A DNA stretch of 64,000 nt, taken from positions 1 through 64,000 of the forward strand of contig NZ_BMOI01000009.1 of the NCBI RefSeq assembly GCF_014646995.1. Reading direction: 5' to 3'. Under the pieces are notes generated by a model. That model made no database searches. It was not told the origin of the DNA and was given only the letters and a program-made list of their open reading frames with translations. The position numbers were made by a program, and so were the translations under genes. Positions 59,188 to 64,000 of this stretch are shown here, piece by piece; positions within the stretch are counted from its first letter, which is position 1, and each line of letters opens with the position of its first letter. The stretch comes from Curtobacterium luteum. GTDB taxonomy: Bacteria; Actinomycetota; Actinomycetes; Actinomycetales; Microbacteriaceae.

Positions 59188-59793
59188 GTGTCCTCCCGCA
59201 TCGTCGCCGCCGCGGCCGTCGCGCTCGCGGCCGCCCTCGCCCTGACCGGGTGCCAGGGCACGACCTCAGCTGCCCCGACCCCGGTGCAGAGCAGCGACCT
59301 CACGAGCTCCGACGGCGGGTTCGACCAGCACGCGATCGTCGGGGTCGTCCTGCTGCACAGCGCGGACACACCGGGCCGCACCTCGGGCGGCGTCCCGCTC
59401 GCGACGAGGTTCCACGACGACCTGACGGCAGCGGGCTTCCGTTCGGACGTCCGCGTCGCCGGTGCCTCGGACGCGGCCGCCGACCAACGCCGTGCGCTGC
59501 GGGTGCTCGTGCAGCGCGGCGCGAAGGCGATCCTGGTCGAGGCGGCCGACCCGGCGTCGCTGTCCGGCGCGGTCCAGGTGGCGCACGATGCCGGTGTGGT
59601 GGTCGTCGCCCTCGGGGACCCCCTCCCGGCCTCGGGCACAGGCGGCGACGGCGTCTCCGCGGACTACCGCGTCCAGGGCTCGGACTCGGACGCGGCCACG
59701 GTCGCGCGCGCGACGGCCGTCGTGGAGTCCCTGCAGCGTGGGGAGAAGCCGGCCGGGGCGCTCGAACGTGGTGGACAGCCTGGGAACGGATGA
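59188..59793 (+). CDS. Truncated sugar-binding-type lipoprotein
   Basis: This 201-residue lipoprotein has a signal peptide and lipobox ALALTGCQG (Cys at about 22). The body resembles the first lobe of periplasmic-binding-protein type 1 sugar binders: FDQHAIVGVVLLHSAD, RFHDDLTAAGFRSDVRVAG, DQRRALRVLVQRGAKAILVEAADP, and VAHDAGVVVVALGDPL. The second lobe is missing: full-length relatives are about 330-370 residues. No continuation is found in other frames before the next gene. It could be a decayed binding protein or a small sensor. Confidence 0.7.
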   Translation: MSSRIVAAAAVALAAALALTGCQGTTSAAPTPVQSSDLTSSDGGFDQHAIVGVVLLHSADTPGRTSGGVPLATRFHDDLTAAGFRSDVRVAGASDAAADQRRALRVLVQRGAKAILVEAADPASLSGAVQVAHDAGVVVVALGDPLPASGTGGDGVSADYRVQGSDSDAATVARATAVVESLQRGEKPAGALERGGQPGNG

Positions 59794-59965
59794 CCCCGGC
59801 GGCGCAAGTGGTGTCGCGCGTCTCGCGGCGAGTCCCCAGCGAGCGCCCCGTCCGCCCCGGAACGACGGCCTTTGTTCGCTGAGCAGAACGACAGTCCGCA
59901 CCCCCGCACGGGTGACATGGTTCGTCGGTGGAACCACCGACTGTCCGGTCGTTCCACAAGCTCAC

Positions 59966-59971
59966 TACAGT
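59966..59971 (+). promoter_or_regulatory. -10 box of the S53 peptidase gene
   Basis: TACAGT about 35 bp before the GTG start. A leader with GAGAGGA as ribosome-binding site follows; no clear -35. Confidence 0.5.
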
Positions 59972-60006
59972 CGGCTCACCCCAGCTCCCCGGTGAGAGGA
60001 CCCGAA

Positions 60007-62028
60007 GTGCAACGACGCCCACCGACCTCTGGTCGGACCGAACCCCGCAGGACCGGCACCCGCACGACCCGCACCGCCCTGGTCGCCCTGACGACCGTCG
60101 CGTGCACGATCGGCGCCGTGGCGCTCGCCGCCGGCCCGGCCGACGCGGCCACCCGTCGGACCCTGCCCGACTCCGTCCCCACGTGGGCGACGAGCACGAA
60201 CGACACCGGCACCGTCGACGCGAGCACCGACGTCGAGGGCGAGGTGTACCTCCCGCTGCAGGACCAGCACGGTGCCGAGGCGCTCGCGACGGCGGTGTCG
60301 ACCCCCGGCAACGCCCGGTACCGCAAGCCCCTGAGTCCGAAGGCCTGGATCGCGGAGTACGCACCGACCAAGGCCGACGCCGACGCGGTCACGGGGTACC
60401 TCCGCGCCCAGGGCCTCACGATCACGGCCGTCCCGGCCAGCCACGAGTTCGTGGTGTTCCGCGGTCCGGCGTCCGTGGTCGGCTCGGTGCTCGGCACCAC
60501 GCTGCACAGCTACCGGCACGCCGGCCACACCCTCGTCGCACCCGCGAGCGCGCCGTCGCTGCCGTCGTCGATCGCCGGGCTCGTCAGCGGTGTCAGCGTC
60601 GACCAGGGCCGGCTGCTCACGCACCCGGAGCTCGTCCAGCAGGGCGAGACTCCGGCGACCTCGACGCCGGCGCACACCCTGCGGCAGCAGGCAACCGGCC
60701 CGACCGGCATCCAGGCGCAGTGCTCGGCGTACGACGGGCAGCACACCGCCACCGTCCCGGCCGCGTACGGGAAGACGACCGTCGACACCTTCGCCTGCGG
60801 CTACGTCCCGAAGCAGATCCGCTCCGCCTACGGCGTCGACACCCTGCACGCGCACGGGATCCGCGGTGAGGGACAGACGGTCGCGATCATCGACGCGTAC
60901 GCCTCCCCGACGATCGTCAGCGACACGAACACCTACTCCGCGCAGAACGGCGAGCCCGGCCTGACCAGTGCGACGTTCGCCCAGCGCGTCCCGTCGCCGT
61001 CGCAGTACACCGACCAGGCGCTGTGCCAGCAGCCGAGCGGGTGGCAGGGCGAGGAGACGCTCGACGTCCAGTCCGTGCACGCGGTCGCGCCCGCGGCGAA
61101 GATCCTGTACGTCGGTGGCACGAACTGCGGTGGCGGACTCGACGTCGCGATGTCGAAGGTCCTCGACAAGGGCCTCGCGCACCTGGTGAGCAACAGCTAC
61201 GGCGACGTCGGCGAGAACGTGCCGCTGTCGAGCATCCGCGGCCAGGAGAACCTGCACATCCAGGCCGCCGGCGAGGGCATCGGCCTGTACTTCTCGAGCG
61301 GTGACAACGGCGACGAGTCGGCCGCGCTGGGCAGCGCCCAGCCGGACTTCCCGGCGTCGAGCCCGTGGGTGACCGCGGTCGGCGGCACGAGCCTCGGCAT
61401 CGGCGCGAACGGCCGCAAGACGTTCGAGACCGGGTGGGGCGACGTGCTCGACCAGATCGTGTCCAGCGACCGCGGCGACGTCTACGCCGCACCGCTCCCC
61501 GGCAACCTCGTCGGCGGCGGTGCCGGCGGTGGGCAGAGCACGCTCTTCGACCAGCCCGCCTACCAGAAGGGTGTCGTGCCCTCGTCGCTCGCGAACGGCA
61601 AGCGTGTGTCCCCGGACCTCGCGGCCCTCGCGGACCCGTACACCGGCTTCGCGATCGGCATCAGCCCGATCACGGACGACAGCTCGCTCGCCACGGGTGA
61701 CTTCGTGAACGAGACGTACGGCGGCACCTCGCTCGCGTCGCCGCTGACGGCCGCGCTCATGGCGATCGTGCAGCAGTCGACGCACACGCGGCTCGGGTTC
61801 GCGAACCCGACGCTGTACGCCACCTACCGTGCGACGCCGAAGGCGTTCAACGACGTGACGTCGCCCGCCTCGCCGATCGCGCTCGCCTACACGAGCGCCA
61901 CGTCCGGCAAGGACTACCTCGTGACGCTCGACCACGACACGTCGCTCACCACCGCGAAGGGCTACGACGACGTGACGGGCCTCGGGTCGGTGTCGTTTAC
62001 CGGTCTGGCGCAGGTGGCGCGCCGGTAG
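60007..62028 (+). CDS. Secreted S53 family peptidase (sedolisin/kumamolisin type)
   Basis: This is a secreted acid-active serine-carboxyl protease of 673 residues. A signal peptide ends near ALAAGPADA, followed by a pro-domain with LSPKAWIAEYAPTKADADAV, a linker, and the catalytic domain. Catalytic Glu and Asp are in WQGEETLDVQSVHAVAP, the oxyanion Asp is in VSNSYGDVGE, and the Ser is in ETYGGTSLASPLTAALMA. The C-terminal calcium site is in GYDDVTGLGSV. I take GTG 60007, preceded by GAGAGGA, rather than longer in-frame starts. Extracellular protein degradation is the likely role. Confidence 0.93.
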   Translation: MQRRPPTSGRTEPRRTGTRTTRTALVALTTVACTIGAVALAAGPADAATRRTLPDSVPTWATSTNDTGTVDASTDVEGEVYLPLQDQHGAEALATAVSTPGNARYRKPLSPKAWIAEYAPTKADADAVTGYLRAQGLTITAVPASHEFVVFRGPASVVGSVLGTTLHSYRHAGHTLVAPASAPSLPSSIAGLVSGVSVDQGRLLTHPELVQQGETPATSTPAHTLRQQATGPTGIQAQCSAYDGQHTATVPAAYGKTTVDTFACGYVPKQIRSAYGVDTLHAHGIRGEGQTVAIIDAYASPTIVSDTNTYSAQNGEPGLTSATFAQRVPSPSQYTDQALCQQPSGWQGEETLDVQSVHAVAPAAKILYVGGTNCGGGLDVAMSKVLDKGLAHLVSNSYGDVGENVPLSSIRGQENLHIQAAGEGIGLYFSSGDNGDESAALGSAQPDFPASSPWVTAVGGTSLGIGANGRKTFETGWGDVLDQIVSSDRGDVYAAPLPGNLVGGGAGGGQSTLFDQPAYQKGVVPSSLANGKRVSPDLAALADPYTGFAIGISPITDDSSLATGDFVNETYGGTSLASPLTAALMAIVQQSTHTRLGFANPTLYATYRATPKAFNDVTSPASPIALAYTSATSGKDYLVTLDHDTSLTTAKGYDDVTGLGSVSFTGLAQVARR

Positions 62029-62060
62029 CGCCTGTCGCGTCCGCGACGGACGCCGAGACG

Positions 62061-62100
62061 GACGGGAGGCCCGGTGCCAGCTGGCACCGGGCCTCCCGTC
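62061..62100. terminator. Perfect 40-nt palindrome terminator
   Basis: GACGGGAGGCCCGGTGCCAG is followed at once by its reverse complement, between convergent S53 peptidase and TetR genes. Confidence 0.9.
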
Positions 62101-62136
62101 GGTCTGCTGCGCGCGATGCGCGCGGGGCGCGACCCG

Positions 62137-62715
62137 TCAGCGCCACCAGGCCGGGAACGACAGCGTGATCGTCTCGACGAGGGCCCGCCGCGAGCGGCGC
62201 GGGCCCGCGAGCCACGCCTCGATCGCGCCGACGAAGCCCTGGGCGACGAACCCGGCGGCGACGTCGTCGAGCAGCGCCGGGCGGTCCTTCGGGAGCTCCG
62301 CGATGTGCCGGGCGCTCGACACCGTGAAGTGGTCGACCAGCAGGCGGTGCAGCGAGCCGTCCTCCGGATCCGGGAGGGCCTTGCCGTAGATGTCCTTGTG
62401 CGCGACCACGTGCTCGACGACCGCGTCGATGCCTCGGCGGGTGATCGCCGCGAGTTCGTCGGCGTCGGCGCCGCGCTCGAAGGCCGCTCGTCGGGCCGCG
62501 GCGTCGTCGTCGCGGATGCGGTCGAGCTCCGGCGTGAGCACGTCGGCGAGCAGGGAGCCGGGGGAGACCGCGTGCGAGTAGAACGTCGCGCGGTTGATCC
62601 CGGCCGCGCGCGTGACGTCGGCGACGGTGATGCGGGAGACGGGGCGGTCGGCCGCGAGGTGCAGGATCGCTTCGCGGAGGGCCGCCGTCGTGTGCAGGAT
62701 CCGGGCGTCGACCAT
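62137..62715 (-). CDS. TetR-family transcriptional regulator
   Basis: This 192-residue regulator has an N-terminal helix-turn-helix RITVADVTRAAGINRATFYS at about 30-50 and an all-helical ligand domain. I take the ATG at 62715 with AAGAAGGGGG upstream. It is divergent from the Bcr/CflA-type MFS gene with 179 bp between them, the usual arrangement for a local efflux repressor. Confidence 0.9.
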   Translation of the reverse strand: MVDARILHTTAALREAILHLAADRPVSRITVADVTRAAGINRATFYSHAVSPGSLLADVLTPELDRIRDDDAAARRAAFERGADADELAAITRRGIDAVVEHVVAHKDIYGKALPDPEDGSLHRLLVDHFTVSSARHIAELPKDRPALLDDVAAGFVAQGFVGAIEAWLAGPRRSRRALVETITLSFPAWWR

Positions 62716-62764
62716 GACACCCACCCCCTTCTTGTCCGGATCGCCCGGTCCACCGGGCAATCAG

Positions 62765-62828
62765 AACGTACCGCATGTCAGGGGACGCTCAGGTGCGGTT
62801 AGGATGGTTCCACGGACGAATCGATTCG
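62765..62828. promoter_or_regulatory. Divergent promoters and operator of tetR and the MFS gene
   Basis: TACGTT on the minus strand (62765-62770) faces tetR; TAGGAT on the plus strand (62800-62805) faces the MFS gene. The 12-bp palindrome CGAATCGATTCG (62817-62828) lies just downstream of the plus-strand start, a good repressor position. Confidence 0.6.
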
Positions 62829-62894
62829 ATCGCCGCTGCACCAGCCGTCCAGCCGGCTCCCTCCCACCCCCCTCACCGTCGAAGGACCCCCTCC

Positions 62895-64000
62895 GTGACC
62901 GCGCCCGCCACCACCGGTTCGCTCCGTGTCGTCCTGCACCCCGGGGACTCGCTCTCCCGCGGGCAGCGACTCGTCTACGTCTTCGTCCTGGGCGCCCTGA
63001 CCGCGCTCGGCCCGTTTACGATCGACCTGTACCTGCCGGCGTTCCCGTCGATCAAGGACCAGTTCGGCATCACCGACGGGGCGGTCCAGCTCACCCTGAC
63101 GGCAACGACGCTCGGCTTCGCGGTCGGGCAGCTGCTCGTCGGGCCGTGGAGCGACAAGGTCGGCCGGCGGCTGCCGCTGATCGTCGCCACGAGCCTGCAC
63201 GTCGCGGCCTCGATCGGTGCCGCGCTCGCGCCGAACGTGGAGGTGCTCGCGCTGTTCCGCGTGCTGCAGGGCATGGGCGCCGCGGCCGGTGGTGTCGTGG
63301 CGATGGCGACCGTGCGCGACCTGTTCGGCGGCAAGCCGCTCGTGCGGATGCTCTCGCGCCTGGCCATGGTGAACGGGCTCGCCCCGATCCTCGCCCCGCT
63401 CATCGGGTCGCAGATGCTCCGGTTCGTGAGCTGGCACGGCATCTTCGTGTTCCTGGCCTGCTACGGCCTCGCCGTGGTGATCGCGTCCGTCCTGCTCATC
63501 GTCGAGACCCTGCCGCCGGCACGGCGTCACGAGGCGGGGCACTCCAGCGTGCGCCAGCGGTACAAGGCGCTGTTCTCCGACCGCATCTTCGTCGGCGTCG
63601 CGCTCATCGGCGCGATGGTGTTCAGCGGTCTGTTCTCGTACCTCAGCGCGTCGCCGTTCCTCTTCCAGGGGCTCTACGGGCTGAACGCGCAGCAGTACGG
63701 CCTGCTCTTCGCGGTGAACTCGATCGGCGTCGTGCTCGGGGTGCAGATCTCCTCCCGGATCGCGCAGCGCGTCGGCCCGCAGTGGATCCTCGCGTGCTCG
63801 ACGGCGACCCTGTTCCTCGCCGCGGTCGCGATCATCGTGCTCGACCAGCTCGGCGCAGGGCTCGTCGGGGTGCTCGTGCCGCTGTGGTTCTTCATCGCGG
63901 CCTGCGGCTTCTCGTTCCCGCTCGTCCAGGTGATCGGACTCGCGTCGCACGGCAAGGAGGCCGGCACCGCCGCGTCCCTCCTCGGTGCCCTGAACTTCGG
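62895..64000 (+). CDS. Bcr/CflA-type multidrug MFS transporter, partial (3' end off window)
   Basis: The open frame from GTG 62895 continues to the last base, giving at least 368 residues without a stop. ALTALGPFTIDLYLPAFPSI at the first helix and LLVGPWSDKVGRRLPLIVA (motif A) identify the Bcr/CflA drug-efflux family; VLQGMGAAAGGVVAMATVRD is motif C-like. Nearly 12 helices are present; perhaps 30-50 residues are missing. GAAGGA lies eight bases before the GTG. Probably repressed by the divergent TetR. Confidence 0.93.
   Translation, partial: MTAPATTGSLRVVLHPGDSLSRGQRLVYVFVLGALTALGPFTIDLYLPAFPSIKDQFGITDGAVQLTLTATTLGFAVGQLLVGPWSDKVGRRLPLIVATSLHVAASIGAALAPNVEVLALFRVLQGMGAAAGGVVAMATVRDLFGGKPLVRMLSRLAMVNGLAPILAPLIGSQMLRFVSWHGIFVFLACYGLAVVIASVLLIVETLPPARRHEAGHSSVRQRYKALFSDRIFVGVALIGAMVFSGLFSYLSASPFLFQGLYGLNAQQYGLLFAVNSIGVVLGVQISSRIAQRVGPQWILACSTATLFLAAVAIIVLDQLGAGLVGVLVPLWFFIAACGFSFPLVQVIGLASHGKEAGTAASLLGALNF

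Noticed and set aside
59794-60006. Missing second lobe of the binding protein in another frame
   Set aside because: I read all three plus frames of the spacer and found no periplasmic-binding-protein motifs before the peptidase gene.

Overview
The window is a very GC-rich chromosomal segment from an actinobacterium. Menaquinone biosynthesis, many GTG/TTG starts, TANNNT -10 boxes, an actinobacterial-type NusG with a long acidic N-terminus and the gene content all point to the Microbacteriaceae; a Curtobacterium-like organism is my best guess, but I cannot prove the genus from the sequence alone. There is no prophage, integron, intact IS element or CRISPR array. Most of the DNA is core chromosome with small accessory modules.

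Layout. (1) 0.2-12.8 kb is a menaquinone region: menC, menB, menE, menA, menD, menF, menG, a polyprenyl diphosphate synthase and a ferredoxin-NADP reductase, with small membrane proteins between them. menH and a DHNA-CoA thioesterase are not present. (2) 12.8-19.2 kb holds an acyltransferase-like membrane protein, a palindrome-rich spacer, cardiolipin synthase, YajQ, tRNA-Tyr, an inositol-monophosphatase-like enzyme, an M23 peptidase, tRNA-Thr and tRNA-Met. (3) 19.3-24.5 kb is a carbohydrate-type module: a GH36-like alpha-galactosidase and a phytanoyl-CoA dioxygenase, each divergent from a paralogous AraC regulator. One regulator carries a single-base frameshift. (4) 24.5-31.3 kb holds a MaoC dehydratase pair, murB, an aminotransferase, tRNA-Trp, secE, nusG, rplK and rplA. 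(5) 31.3-39.6 kb holds two small accessory genes, a ROK regulator and the sugar operon it faces (isomerase, Gfo/Idh/MocA oxidoreductase, binding protein, two permeases, no ATPase). (6) 39.6-46.7 kb holds a beta-propeller protein, a MacB-like ABC exporter and an uncharacterised three-gene cluster (acyl-CoA-dehydrogenase-like, PIG-L deacetylase/methyltransferase fusion, glycosyltransferase). (7) 46.8-50.3 kb is a two-component system and rplJ-rplL with an attenuator-like leader. (8) 50.4-64 kb holds a nuclease-like AbiEi/DUF559 protein, an amino-acid permease, an ABC exporter, the transsulfuration pair (cystathionine beta-synthase and gamma-synthase/lyase), two MFS transporters, a truncated sugar-binding lipoprotein, a secreted S53 peptidase and a TetR regulator. 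The last MFS gene runs off the window.

The most striking signals lie outside the genes. At least 17 genes have a -10 hexamer ending exactly 6-7 nt before the start codon, which implies leaderless mRNAs; in two of them the upstream gene's TAG stop codon is the first half of the -10 box. Short tandem arrays (8-27 bp units) repeatedly sit on, or just after, stop codons. Four intergenic spacers between 39.6 and 51.6 kb share nested hairpins built on CGAG(A/T)CTCG, and one spacer at 14 kb is packed with CCTCGCACCGTGCGAGG palindromes.
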